NCBI RefSeq assembly: GCF_000406965.1
Contig: NZ_KE136366.1
Location: forward strand, 211,445-275,444
Length of the DNA stretch: 64,000 nt
DNA from: Enterococcus avium ATCC 14025
GTDB taxonomy: Bacteria > Bacillota > Bacilli > Lactobacillales > Enterococcaceae
Reading direction: 5' to 3'
In this document: one piece after another, positions 1 through 8,664 of the stretch
Position numbering within the stretch: position 1 is the first letter of the stretch
Layout of the letters: each line of letters opens with the position of its first letter
Program-made: the position numbers and the translations under genes
Notes under the pieces: generated by a model
Told to the model about the DNA's origin: nothing
Databases searched by the model: none
What the model saw: only the letters and a program-made list of their open reading frames with translations

Positions 1-630
1 GTTAAGCTCACCTAAAGCGGTTCGAAACTTCTTTAATTTTGATTGAGCACGAAGAGTGTCCGCAAATGCAGTATTGGGAAAGTACAAATAATCTAGTGGC
101 ATATATCCAGGAATGACAAAGTGAAAAAAGCCACGGCGCATAGTAGCTAAAATAAGACAAGCAAGCTCTGCTCTAGAAATAACTCGTCTTCGTTGGACAG
201 GAAGGATCAGATGAAGTCCGTTAGTCATTTCTGCGTAGTGCTGTCCCTGACGTTTGAAAATAGAAGAGATTTTATAGGGATTAATCCAGGTCGTTTGGTC
301 TTTTCCCTCTAATGGGAACAAGCAAAAGTAAGGGCAGACCCAAGGAAATTTGTATTTTCCAAAGCAGCCTGTTTCTTTTAAACAAAGCGAAAGTACTCGA
401 TACTCGGGAAAAGAATGTTTTAAAGAAAAACGGTGAAGTGTTGCTATTGCGCTGACTTTACTAAAATAGATATGATCATCTGTAAAAATCAGGACACCTG
501 TTTTTTGGGGAATTGGTATAATACAGTTTATTTCATGAGCCAGTGAAGGATCAAAAGCCAATGCATTTGCCAAGTAACGTTCCCATAACGGTGACCACTG
601 TTTGTCATCCAGATACTCAAAATTATCCAT
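1..630 (-). CDS. ComK-like competence transcription factor (3' end outside window)
   Basis: The reading frame runs from ATG at 630 leftward off the window, giving 210 codons with no stop. A GAGGAG ribosome site lies just upstream. The middle of the protein follows the ComK pattern: a F-x-FP stretch, a Trp-Ile (WINPYKISSIF), then an NG-x-x-L-x-LPV segment and a basic/aromatic helix. ComK is the master activator of DNA-uptake genes in Bacillus; a homologue here would fit with the comG operon at the far end of the window. The match is from memory of the family pattern, so function is likely but not proven. It has longer N- and C-terminal parts than B. subtilis ComK (192 aa). No clear ComK boxes (AAAA-N5-TTTT) were found upstream. 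Confidence 0.65.
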   Translation of the reverse strand, partial: MDNFEYLDDKQWSPLWERYLANALAFDPSLAHEINCIIPIPQKTGVLIFTDDHIYFSKVSAIATLHRFSLKHSFPEYRVLSLCLKETGCFGKYKFPWVCPYFCLFPLEGKDQTTWINPYKISSIFKRQGQHYAEMTNGLHLILPVQRRRVISRAELACLILATMRRGFFHFVIPGYMPLDYLYFPNTAFADTLRAQSKLKKFRTALGELN

Positions 631-813
631 AATACTCCTCCTCAAAAACGTTAGAATTATTCTTTGCATGTAGAATATATAACAAAGTTGAAAAAGTAGA
701 AATAATACTTTCACGATTTTTTATTAAACAGCAAAAAAGAAGTATTTAAAGACATAATTATGTTTTGTGTAGGGACTCATAGATAGAGTGAGTACCGAAA
801 AGTAATGCCATAG

Positions 814-848
814 AACAGCCGACCCCTTTCGTGGATCGGTTGTTTTTT
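814..848 (+). terminator. Hairpin with T-run between comK-like and lysR genes
   Basis: AACAGCCGA and TCGGTTGTT form a 9-bp stem (one G-T pair) around a 13-nt loop, followed by TTTTTT on the plus strand. On the minus strand the hairpin also lies just after the lysR stop, but there it has no T-run. No plus-strand gene precedes it. Confidence 0.55.
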
Positions 849-852
849 CCTA

Positions 853-1749
853 TTATTTAGGCTCTGGCAGAAGCTTTTCTTGGAATTCTTTATTTGTTAG
901 AAACCGCTCAAATTCCAATGCAGCTGAGGTCAGCAATGCATCTTTCTTTTTCGCGAGATAGACACAGCGGGATTGCGACTCCTCCAATTGTAAAACTTTG
1001 ACATCATGAAATTCTAGTAAATTATTAAAGGGTAAAATAGCCACCCCGATATCGATGGAAACGAGTCCGGCCAATGCCTGATCCTCTTCTACGCGGCAGG
1101 AGATTTTCAGGGGCAGCTGCTGCTTTTCAAAGAGCTTTTCCATGTAGTAGGTTTTATCTAGGGATAAGATCATGGAGTATTCTGATAGTTCCTTTAGTGA
1201 AACAGTTTCTTTTGACGCAAGAGGATTACTATTAGCAACGATAGCTACCAACGGCTGATCTAATATGTGGATAAACTCGATTTCAGGTTCGTCCTTCAAA
1301 AAAGAGCATAAGGCAAAATCACAGGTCTCATTCTTTACATTTTCAATCAGCCTTGGACTATTTCCCTGCCAGAATTTAAACTTGAAATTCCTGCGATGGC
1401 TATCACTGCGGAATTGCTGCAGCAGCTGTGGAATAATCTCTGGACCTAGGGTAAAGATAAAGCCTAGATCAATACTTCCTGAATACGGATCGACTAAATC
1501 GCGAACAGATTTCGTCCCGGCAGCAATTTTTTCGAGCCCCTGTTGGACACTTTCATAGTAAATTTTCCCGATCTTGGTTAAATGGATGTTCCGTCCATGA
1601 TGTCTGAATAGGACAACCCCAAGCTCTTCTTCTATACGTTTAATCGTACGACTAAGCGTCGGTTGAGCGATCCCTAGTTCATCGGCTGTTTTTCCATAAT
1701 GCTCTAACTCTGCCAAACGACAGAAGGCTTCTAGATTTTTGATATTCAA
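853..1749 (-). CDS. LysR-family transcriptional regulator
   Basis: A 298-aa LysR regulator with an N-terminal winged helix-turn-helix (about residues 5-62, including QPTLSRTIKRIEEELG) and a C-terminal effector-binding domain. I chose the TTG at 1749 because GGAGGGG lies 6 nt upstream; the earlier TTG at 1764 has no ribosome site. It is divergent from the catabolic cluster that starts at 1985, the usual layout for a LysR activator and its target. The effector is probably an intermediate of that pathway. Two similar TTTTGTTATG stretches in the shared intergenic region could be operator half-sites. Confidence 0.9.
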   Translation of the reverse strand: MNIKNLEAFCRLAELEHYGKTADELGIAQPTLSRTIKRIEEELGVVLFRHHGRNIHLTKIGKIYYESVQQGLEKIAAGTKSVRDLVDPYSGSIDLGFIFTLGPEIIPQLLQQFRSDSHRRNFKFKFWQGNSPRLIENVKNETCDFALCSFLKDEPEIEFIHILDQPLVAIVANSNPLASKETVSLKELSEYSMILSLDKTYYMEKLFEKQQLPLKISCRVEEDQALAGLVSIDIGVAILPFNNLLEFHDVKVLQLEESQSRCVYLAKKKDALLTSAALEFERFLTNKEFQEKLLPEPK

Positions 1750-1922
1750 TCGGTTCCCCTCCAAGATTTCTTTTTATAATTGTATCATTTTTCACAGATT
1801 GATATATAACTTTTTTGTTATGAATAATGCGGAGAATTGAGATTGTTTCTATCATGGATTCGTTTTATAGTGGTTTTGGAAAGAAAAGCGCTTTTTTATC
1901 CATAACTATTACTGACAGTTTT

Positions 1923-1952
1923 GTTATGTAAACGATTAATTTTATATCTTAT
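1923..1952 (+). promoter_or_regulatory. Promoter of the catabolic cluster with overlapping cre-like site
   Basis: TTGTTA and TATCTT are separated by 18 nt. The 14-mer at 1929-1942 matches 12 of 14 positions of the catabolite-repression consensus TGWAANCGNTNWCA and lies between the two boxes, where CcpA would block RNA polymerase. A second palindrome, AAAAGCGCTTTT, is at 1885-1896. Assigned by eye only. Confidence 0.4.
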
Positions 1953-1984
1953 TGTGAAAACTAACACAATATTGGAGGTAGAAA

Positions 1985-3214
1985 ATGAAGAATAAGTATT
2001 TTTTGACTGCTGTCTGCATGTATTTGAACTATATAGTGATCGGCGTAAGTGTCATTATCCTTTCAATGAATATGGATGCCTTGATGAAGCAGTTTGGAAC
2101 GGATAGAACTGGCTTTGGTTTAGTTGTTTCCGGTATCGGTATCGGGAAATTTATTGTTTTATTTATCTCAGGAGTGCTTTCTGATAAGTTTGGACGAAAG
2201 CCGTTCATTCTCATTGGTATGGTGGGTTTTATCGTTTATTTTATGGGGATTTTGCTCAGTCCGAATGTGCCGATTGCGTTGTTTTTCGCTGTGCTGGCAG
2301 GAATGTGTAACTCCTTTATTGATGCGGGGACCTATCCTGCGCTGATGGAAATTTTTCCGACATCAGCAGGAACAGCGAATCTAGCAATCAAGTTCTTTTC
2401 GGCAGCCGGGCAGTTTATCATGCCGTTCATATTTAGTTTTATTATTCAAAAAAATCTGAATTACAGCCTGTCCTTTTATATTGTGATTGGCTATCTTGTT
2501 TTGAATATTGTCTTTATGTTTACTCGTGGCTTTCCTGCATTGTCTACCCAATCTGGTGCAGCAGAAAAAGAAGTCAAACGAACTTTTTATGAAAAACCGA
2601 AGATGGCAATCGAGGGAGTCTGCCTTATTTTAATGGGCTTCACCTCGACGACGATTTTTACAGTCGTGCAGGTCTGGATGGCGAAAGTGGCTGAGGAATA
2701 TGCGGGAATGAGTGTTGCTGCCGCATCTAAAATGTTGACTTATTTCAGCTTGGGTGTCGTTATTGGTGTCTTCGTTACGGGCTATCTAGTAAGAGATCGT
2801 GTTCGCCCGATCGTTATCTGTTTGATCTATCCATTGATCACGATGGTTTGTTTGATCGCGTTAACGATTGCTCCATTACCGCTCTTGTGTTTTATCACCG
2901 TGATGGTGACCGGCTTTACCAGCGGCATGTTGCAATTAGGATTGACCACAATGGCTGAGCTTTTCCCAGGAAGCAAAGGGAAGATCACCGGCATGGTCTA
3001 TAGTCTGAATTCGATTGCCGTATTTTCAGCACCTGTTATTACCGGCTGGCTGGCTAATACGAATACGATGAATACGATGGTTTATAACGCGGCGGTATCT
3101 GGGTTGGCCTTTGTTCTAGCGTTAATCGTATTTGTCAGATATAAAAAAGTTTTTGGTCCAGAAGCTTTTATCAGTATGAAGGAAATCACTAATTTAGCAG
3201 AAGCAAGTAAATAA
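1985..3214 (+). CDS. MFS transporter, YdiN/YdiM-like
   Basis: A 409-aa major facilitator with 12 predicted membrane segments and the loop 2-3 signature (GVLSDKFGRKPF). The N-terminal half (GVSVIILSMNM; GTYPALMEIFP) and the VWM...AGMS stretch closely resemble E. coli YdiN, whose gene lies next to ydiB-aroD, the quinate/shikimate genes. That neighbourhood is echoed here, because aroD closes this cluster. TTGGAGGT precedes the ATG. First gene of the putative operon and divergent from the LysR gene. The substrate is inferred to be a hydroaromatic acid. Confidence 0.85.
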   Translation: MKNKYFLTAVCMYLNYIVIGVSVIILSMNMDALMKQFGTDRTGFGLVVSGIGIGKFIVLFISGVLSDKFGRKPFILIGMVGFIVYFMGILLSPNVPIALFFAVLAGMCNSFIDAGTYPALMEIFPTSAGTANLAIKFFSAAGQFIMPFIFSFIIQKNLNYSLSFYIVIGYLVLNIVFMFTRGFPALSTQSGAAEKEVKRTFYEKPKMAIEGVCLILMGFTSTTIFTVVQVWMAKVAEEYAGMSVAAASKMLTYFSLGVVIGVFVTGYLVRDRVRPIVICLIYPLITMVCLIALTIAPLPLLCFITVMVTGFTSGMLQLGLTTMAELFPGSKGKITGMVYSLNSIAVFSAPVITGWLANTNTMNTMVYNAAVSGLAFVLALIVFVRYKKVFGPEAFISMKEITNLAEASK

Positions 3215-3237
3215 TTCGAGTTGAGGAGAATGAATAG

Positions 3238-4413
3238 ATGAAAAAAGTAAGAGCAGCGATTATCGGCGCAGGATTTGCGGGAAATTTCCATACAAATGCC
3301 TACACAAGAGTGAGTGGTGTGGACTTCAAAATCAAATATGTTTATGACGTGGTTGAAGAAAAAGCAGTTGCGTTATGTAAAAAATGGGACATTATTGAAC
3401 AGGTCGCTAAAACCTATGAAGAAATCCTTGAAGATCCGGAAATTGATGTGATCGATATTATCACACCGCCAGTGACTCATTTAGAGCTTGCCTATCAAGC
3501 GTTGGAGGCTGGAAAGCATGTCATTTGTGAAAAACCATTGACTGGTTATTTCGGTGAAGAGGACGAGGAAGAGCCGATTGGTTTAACTGTTCCAAAAGCA
3601 AAAATGTACGAGAGTCTTTTAAAGGATATCGATGAGTGTCGGGCAAAATTTGAAGCCTCAGATGTTTTGTTCATGTATGCGGAGAATTATGTGTATTCAC
3701 CAAATATTTTACGCTCAGCTGAAATCATTGAAGCGAAGAAAAGCAAGATTATGTATATGAAGGGGGAAGAAAGCATTCGTTCATCCACTTCTCCAGCTTC
3801 TGCTCATTGGTCATTAGCAGGCGGAGGTTCCCTGATTCGTCTAGGCAGTCATCCAATCGGCGGCATGCTGTTCTTAAAAGAACGAGAAGCGAGAGCACGT
3901 GGGGAAGAAATTGGGATTCAAAGTGTAACAGCAGAGACCGCAAGATTAGCGCCAAACTTGAACGAGCATGACAAACGCTATTTCCCAGCGAAGTCAGTCG
4001 ATACGGAAGATTTCGCGACGATCATTATTACGTTTACTGATGGGACAAAGGCTATCTCTATTTCTAACGACAATACACTGGGCGGCGTGAAAAACTACGT
4101 GGAAGTGTACACGAATGATAGCGCCTTAGTTAATACGATTACACCTGCGGACAACTTATCGACCTATTTCCTTGATGAGGATGGCTTAGAGGATGTCTAT
4201 ATCTCGGAACAGCTGCAGGAGAAGCTTGGCTGGAACAAGGTCTTTGTTTCAGAAGAAACCTTAAGAGGTTATTTGAACCAGTTCCAAGATTTTGTTGATG
4301 CGGTTGCAGAAAATCGCGAACCGTTGTCTGGTCTGGATCTAGCTTATGATACGATTAAAGTAATCTATGCAGCGTATTTGTCAGCAGAAGAAGGCCGCAG
4401 AGTCGATTTCTGA
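3238..4413 (+). CDS. Gfo/Idh/MocA-family NAD(P)-dependent oxidoreductase
   Basis: 391 aa. The N-terminal Rossmann fold has a GAGFAG nucleotide-binding loop (residues 10-15) and the family EKP motif at 98-100, whose Lys takes part in catalysis. The C-terminal half is the alpha/beta substrate-binding domain. The family oxidises hydroxyl groups on sugars, cyclitols and related polyols. In this cluster it may oxidise a ring hydroxyl and feed a 3-keto acid to the AroD-type enzyme, a role filled elsewhere by quinate/shikimate dehydrogenase; this is inference. GAGGAG lies 9 nt before the ATG. The insertion at residues 104-115 is rich in Glu/Asp. Confidence 0.88.
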   Translation: MKKVRAAIIGAGFAGNFHTNAYTRVSGVDFKIKYVYDVVEEKAVALCKKWDIIEQVAKTYEEILEDPEIDVIDIITPPVTHLELAYQALEAGKHVICEKPLTGYFGEEDEEEPIGLTVPKAKMYESLLKDIDECRAKFEASDVLFMYAENYVYSPNILRSAEIIEAKKSKIMYMKGEESIRSSTSPASAHWSLAGGGSLIRLGSHPIGGMLFLKEREARARGEEIGIQSVTAETARLAPNLNEHDKRYFPAKSVDTEDFATIIITFTDGTKAISISNDNTLGGVKNYVEVYTNDSALVNTITPADNLSTYFLDEDGLEDVYISEQLQEKLGWNKVFVSEETLRGYLNQFQDFVDAVAENREPLSGLDLAYDTIKVIYAAYLSAEEGRRVDF

Positions 4414-4452
4414 TCGATCGATTACGATGTATTCAAATAAATAAGTGGCTGA

Positions 4453-4499
4453 CGAGGAATTGGGCAAAATAACTGATTATTTTGTGCCGATTCCAGTCA
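4453..4499. repeat. Imperfect inverted repeat in the intergenic region
   Basis: GGAATTGGGCAAAATAA and TTATTTTGTGCCGATTCC face each other across a 4-nt loop, giving a long imperfect stem. There is no T-run, so it is more likely an mRNA processing or stabilising hairpin, or a protein site, than a terminator. It separates the first two genes of the cluster from the rest. Confidence 0.45.
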
Positions 4500-4563
4500 G
4501 TTCAAGAAGTGTCTGAGTAAAGGGTCTGGGGAGTGATTCAGGCTTTTAGGAGTAAGGGGGAGA

Positions 4564-5880
4564 ATGATGTCTTTTATAAGTGGATTGATTTTAGTGCTGT
4601 CATTTGTCGGGTTGGTCGTGTATTCGATTAAAGGGCACAATTTAATGATCGGCTTTATTTTGATGGCGACGTTATGGACGATTGTTCCAATCATCAATCA
4701 ACTGGCAACAGGAAGCAGTGCATCAGTTGCTGTCGATATGCTGCAAGCGGTCTATCAGCGAGCACCGGAGAGTTGGGGTGGTGTCTTAGTCAATATCTTT
4801 TTTGGGGCTTGGTTTGGCCGAGTACTTTTGGATACTGAGATTGCCTCGACGATCATCCGAAAATCCGTCGAGCTTGGAGGAGATAATTCTGCACTCATTC
4901 TTGTTTTGGTAAGCTTAATCACTGGAATCATTTTTACTTCTCTGACAGGTGCCGGTCCTGTCATATCTATTGCTGTTGTGGTGTTGCCAATATTGTTTTC
5001 TATTGGTATACCAAAGGGGATCGCCTTGTTTTCTTATACGGGCTCAGTTGCTGCGGGAATTTTCCTGAATCCAATCAATTTCACACAATATCGGGCTTTT
5101 TTTAACACGGGGGAGGCTGACTATACATACTCAGATTATTTTCCGTTTGGAATTACAGCATTTGCTGTCATGCTGGTGATCATAGCAATATTTTCACTGA
5201 TCTATATGAAACGGGAAGCGAAGTTCTTTAACTGGGAAGCGACAGTAGCAGCTCCGACAGTTAAAAACGCGCCGAATTTAGCGTTAGTTACACCATTTTT
5301 ACCAGTGATTGGGGTGATTCTTTTAAGATTGCCGATGATCCTGTGCTTTATTCTTAGCGGCTTATTTGCTTTAGTTGTTTGCCAGGAGCTGGGCGCTGAT
5401 TTTCGTTCGATCAGTCGGATGTTGACAAAGCAATATGCGGATGCGGTCAAGGATACAGCTTCGCTGGTGGGTTTCTGGTTATGTCTTGCCATGTTCAATG
5501 CGGCTGCATCCTTTGCTGGTCCTTATTTTCAAGCAATGCTTGGTGGAGTCATTCCTCAATCGACATTGTTACTGTGTCTACTATTTATTTTCCTATCACC
5601 GTTTACTTGGTTTCGTGGACCGATGAATCTAGTTGGCAGCGGGGCAGCGATCCTTGCTGTCGTCAGTCAGCAAAACGCCGACTGGTCTGTTGAATTTCTT
5701 TATCCGCTATTTATATCGATCCTGATCGGTATGGGACATTTCGATATCACTACCTCATGGGTGTCATGGGGACTAGGGTATGCTCAGATCGAAAGTAAAA
5801 GCTATATGAAAATGGCTTTTATTCCAGGAATCGTTATTTGTATCGTATTGGAGCTGCTGACCTATTTCTGGTTCGGCTAA
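4564..5880 (+). CDS. Polytopic carrier, ion-transporter (citrate/gluconate-type) superfamily
   Basis: 438 aa with about 11-12 hydrophobic segments and the duplicated layout of ion-transporter superfamily carriers (GntP/CitMHS/DcuC-like). Conserved-looking re-entrant segments are SLTGAGPVISIAVVVLP (about residue 120) and RGPMNLVGSGAAI (about 355). Probably an organic-acid symporter in the cytoplasmic membrane. It sits 15 nt before the hydantoinase-like gene, as expected for one transcript. Having two carriers in one cluster suggests uptake of two substrates, or import plus product export. The exact subfamily is not settled. Confidence 0.7.
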   Translation: MMSFISGLILVLSFVGLVVYSIKGHNLMIGFILMATLWTIVPIINQLATGSSASVAVDMLQAVYQRAPESWGGVLVNIFFGAWFGRVLLDTEIASTIIRKSVELGGDNSALILVLVSLITGIIFTSLTGAGPVISIAVVVLPILFSIGIPKGIALFSYTGSVAAGIFLNPINFTQYRAFFNTGEADYTYSDYFPFGITAFAVMLVIIAIFSLIYMKREAKFFNWEATVAAPTVKNAPNLALVTPFLPVIGVILLRLPMILCFILSGLFALVVCQELGADFRSISRMLTKQYADAVKDTASLVGFWLCLAMFNAAASFAGPYFQAMLGGVIPQSTLLLCLLFIFLSPFTWFRGPMNLVGSGAAILAVVSQQNADWSVEFLYPLFISILIGMGHFDITTSWVSWGLGYAQIESKSYMKMAFIPGIVICIVLELLTYFWFG

Positions 5881-5895
5881 GAAGGTGAGGAAGAC

Positions 5896-8019
5896 ATGGA
5901 GAAAAGAAAAATTCGAGTAGGCATCGACGTTGGTGGTACACATACCAAGGCAGTGGCAATCGATAATCAAACAAAACAAATCATCGGAAAATCTTCTGTA
6001 AAAACGACACATGATGCACAAGCGGGGGTTGCAGAGGGCGTCGTTGCTTCTTTTCTAAAATGTTTAGAAGAACATGATATTTCAGCAGATGAGGTTGTTT
6101 TTGTCGCACACAGTACCACACAGGCGACCAATGCACTTTTGGAAGGTGATGTGGCGAAGGTGGGAGTTATTGCGACAGCTGGAGGCAGCTTTGAAGCTTT
6201 TTTGACAAAACGTCAGACCAGCTTGAACCGTTTGGAATTGGGAACTGGGCGTGAGATTCAAATCAGCAGCCGTTTCATTCATAAAAAGAAGCTTAGTGAG
6301 GAAAGGATTGCTCAGGCAATTGATGAGCTTTGTGCAGAAGGATGTCAGGTGTTTGTCACGAGCGGCGCATTTGGTGTTGATGATTTGGCTTCAGAGCGGC
6401 AGATCAATGATGTCTTGCATGCAAAAGGGTTGAAGGTCACGATGGCTTCGGAAATCACCAAGCTTTATGGATTATCTCGCAGGACGCGGACAGCGGTCAT
6501 CAATGGATCTATTTTACCGAAAATGTTGGAAACAGCTGATTCTACCGAAACAGGCGTGAAGGGGACAGGCGTTGATGTTCCTTTGATGATCATGCGAGGT
6601 GACGGCGGTGTGATGGATGTTAAGGAAATGAAGAAGCGGCCAGTATTGACCATGCTTTCTGGGCCCGCCGCGAGTGTGATGGGAGCCTTGATTTATTTGA
6701 GAGCCTCGAACGGGATTTACTTTGAAGTTGGTGGAACTTCGACCAATATCGGTGTGATCAAGGATGGTCGTCCAGTGATTGATTATTCTCAGATTAATGG
6801 ACGCAGTACCTACATCAGTTCGCTGGATGTGCGAGTGTTGGGCGTTGCTGGAGGCAGTATGGTTCGTGCTGGACAGCATAAGCTGATTGACGTGGGTCCA
6901 CGCAGTGCTCATATCGGAGGGATGGACTATGCCGTGTTTACTCCAGAGGAAGAAATTATTGATCCGCAGCTAGAATTCTTTGCACCGAGGGCAGGAGATT
7001 CCGCTGATTATGTGGCGATTCGACTGAGAAATGGCAAGCGCGTAACATTGACAAATACCTGCGCGGCAAATGTGCTTGGTTTAGTGAAAAAGGAGCATTT
7101 TTCTTACGGAAATGTAAAAGCAGCTCGCAAGGCGATGGCTCCATTAGCTGAGTATTTAAACTTGAGTATTGAGGAGACTGCTACGGCTATTCTCGAAAAG
7201 GCTTTTGAGAAAATCGAACCAGTAATCATGGGACTTGCTCGTAAGTACAAACTGGAGAAGGAACAATTGTCGTTAGTGGGTGTTGGCGGCGGTGCCTCCT
7301 CTTTATTAAGCTACTGTGCGGAAAAGATGGAACTGAACTATAGCATCCCTGAAAATGCAGAGGTGATCTCTTCGATTGGCGTTGCGCTCTCGATGGTACA
7401 GGATGTGGTTGAACGAATTATCCCTAATCCGTCGAAGCAGGAGATTCAACAAATTCGCAACGAAGCGTTGAATAAGGCCATCGAAAGTGGTGCCGTTAAG
7501 GAAACTGTCGAGGTGCATATCAATATTGATTCTCAAACACAGAAGGTCACAGCGATGGCAACCGGCTCTACCGAGGTACAGACCTGTGATTTATCGAAGC
7601 AGTGTACCCTGGAGGAAGCGCGCGACATTGCTGAAAATGATTTTAGAAGAACAGAGGAAAGTGTCGAGTTATTAGCGGAAAATAGACATTTTTATATTTT
7701 TGGGAAAAAGGAAGCTACTGGAAATGCTATCCGGGTGATCGACAATAAAGGCTTTATTAAGGTGCAACGTGGGAATGCTCAAATCATCAAGACCTCTATT
7801 CAAAATTACCTAGAAGCCTTACGCACCTTATGGGAGGATATGGCGAATTATAAATCAGACTTGATCGTTCGACCGGATTTTTATATTTGTGCCGGTGCTA
7901 GATTGATGGATTTTGCGACACAGGATTTTTCACAGCTGATGATGCTGGTGGATTTGGACATGGCGAGTATTCAGACAGACGAGGAGTTGTTGATCATTGC
8001 ATGTAATCAGCAGTATTGA
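5896..8019 (+). CDS. Hydantoinase/oxoprolinase (HyuA)-family ATPase
   Basis: 707 aa. Residues 9-18 (GIDVGGTHTK) are the phosphate-binding loop of the actin/hexokinase fold, followed by the HydA central part (LSGPAASVMGA about 255; a GGTST loop about 277; VGVGGGASS about 460). Family members use ATP to open lactams or hydantoins, or to carboxylate ketones, usually with a HyuB partner; no HyuB gene is present here. The second phosphate loop reads EVGGTSTN instead of the common D-x-GGTS/T-x-D, so catalysis may differ. Roughly 170 C-terminal residues form an extra domain. AAGGTGAGGA precedes the ATG. Substrate unknown. Confidence 0.85.
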   Translation: MEKRKIRVGIDVGGTHTKAVAIDNQTKQIIGKSSVKTTHDAQAGVAEGVVASFLKCLEEHDISADEVVFVAHSTTQATNALLEGDVAKVGVIATAGGSFEAFLTKRQTSLNRLELGTGREIQISSRFIHKKKLSEERIAQAIDELCAEGCQVFVTSGAFGVDDLASERQINDVLHAKGLKVTMASEITKLYGLSRRTRTAVINGSILPKMLETADSTETGVKGTGVDVPLMIMRGDGGVMDVKEMKKRPVLTMLSGPAASVMGALIYLRASNGIYFEVGGTSTNIGVIKDGRPVIDYSQINGRSTYISSLDVRVLGVAGGSMVRAGQHKLIDVGPRSAHIGGMDYAVFTPEEEIIDPQLEFFAPRAGDSADYVAIRLRNGKRVTLTNTCAANVLGLVKKEHFSYGNVKAARKAMAPLAEYLNLSIEETATAILEKAFEKIEPVIMGLARKYKLEKEQLSLVGVGGGASSLLSYCAEKMELNYSIPENAEVISSIGVALSMVQDVVERIIPNPSKQEIQQIRNEALNKAIESGAVKETVEVHINIDSQTQKVTAMATGSTEVQTCDLSKQCTLEEARDIAENDFRRTEESVELLAENRHFYIFGKKEATGNAIRVIDNKGFIKVQRGNAQIIKTSIQNYLEALRTLWEDMANYKSDLIVRPDFYICAGARLMDFATQDFSQLMMLVDLDMASIQTDEELLIIACNQQY

Positions 8020-8641
8020 TGCCATAAAGCTGAAAACAGATGATCGGTTTTTAGCATACCTGGAATTGCGTAAGGATACCTTTTTTCATAAAATCCCTAC
8101 AGAAAAGATCCGCTACTATATTGATGGTGCGCTTGCATATGGGAAGCAGCTGGCTGTAACAGCTGATTTTGTAGATCCAAGCGAACTGTGCGACCGCTTA
8201 GGTGTCATGGTAATAAAGGAGATAACTGGCAAGACAGAGACAGTTCGCGGGACCTTGGAGCTTGCTAAAAACAAGAAGACCATTCGAATGTATCAGCAGC
8301 CATTGAGGCAGATAGCTCATGACCATAACATAACGTTGGCGCAGCTAGAGGAAGCAGTTTTGCTGCATGAGTTGTTTCATCTGTTAGAAGAACAGACTCG
8401 ATCTACGACAGAGCAATTGGAACGAGTCGAAACGATGCAGTTTTTAGGCTTTAAAAGAACGGCAGCAGTGCGACAGACACGAGAAATAGCGGCTCATGCC
8501 TTTGTTAAGGAACGAATGCAGCTTCCCTTCCTGCCGAATTACTGGGATTATTCGTGGGATGTGGAGGATACACGTGAGAGCTTGTTAGCGATAGAAGAAT
8601 TTCGCTCTGTTATGGAGAAGTCAGTTGCAGGTTTGGAATAG
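7997..8641 (+). CDS. HExxH-containing protein of unknown family
   Basis: 214 aa, starting at a TTG that overlaps the end of the hydantoinase-like gene by 23 nt; GAGGAG lies 10 nt upstream, so translation is probably coupled. Residues 124-128 (HELFH, inside a hydrophobic helix) match the zincin HExxH motif, and Glu163 in REIAAHAF could be a third zinc ligand. There is no signal peptide or membrane segment, so it is a cytoplasmic candidate metalloprotein. I do not recognise the family. Location inside the cluster suggests a hydrolase or maturation role for the neighbouring enzymes, which is inference only. Confidence 0.6.
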   Translation: MHVISSIDAIKLKTDDRFLAYLELRKDTFFHKIPTEKIRYYIDGALAYGKQLAVTADFVDPSELCDRLGVMVIKEITGKTETVRGTLELAKNKKTIRMYQQPLRQIAHDHNITLAQLEEAVLLHELFHLLEEQTRSTTEQLERVETMQFLGFKRTAAVRQTREIAAHAFVKERMQLPFLPNYWDYSWDVEDTRESLLAIEEFRSVMEKSVAGLE

Positions 8642-8664
8642 AAAGAGAGTGAAGGAGAGATCGT

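Noticed and set aside
4453-4499. Rho-independent terminator inside the catabolic cluster
   Set aside because: A stem is present but no T-run follows it on either strand.
6514-6912. 132-codon minus-strand frame inside the HyuA-like gene
   Set aside because: Antisense shadow of a well-supported gene, with His/Ser-rich composition and no ribosome site.
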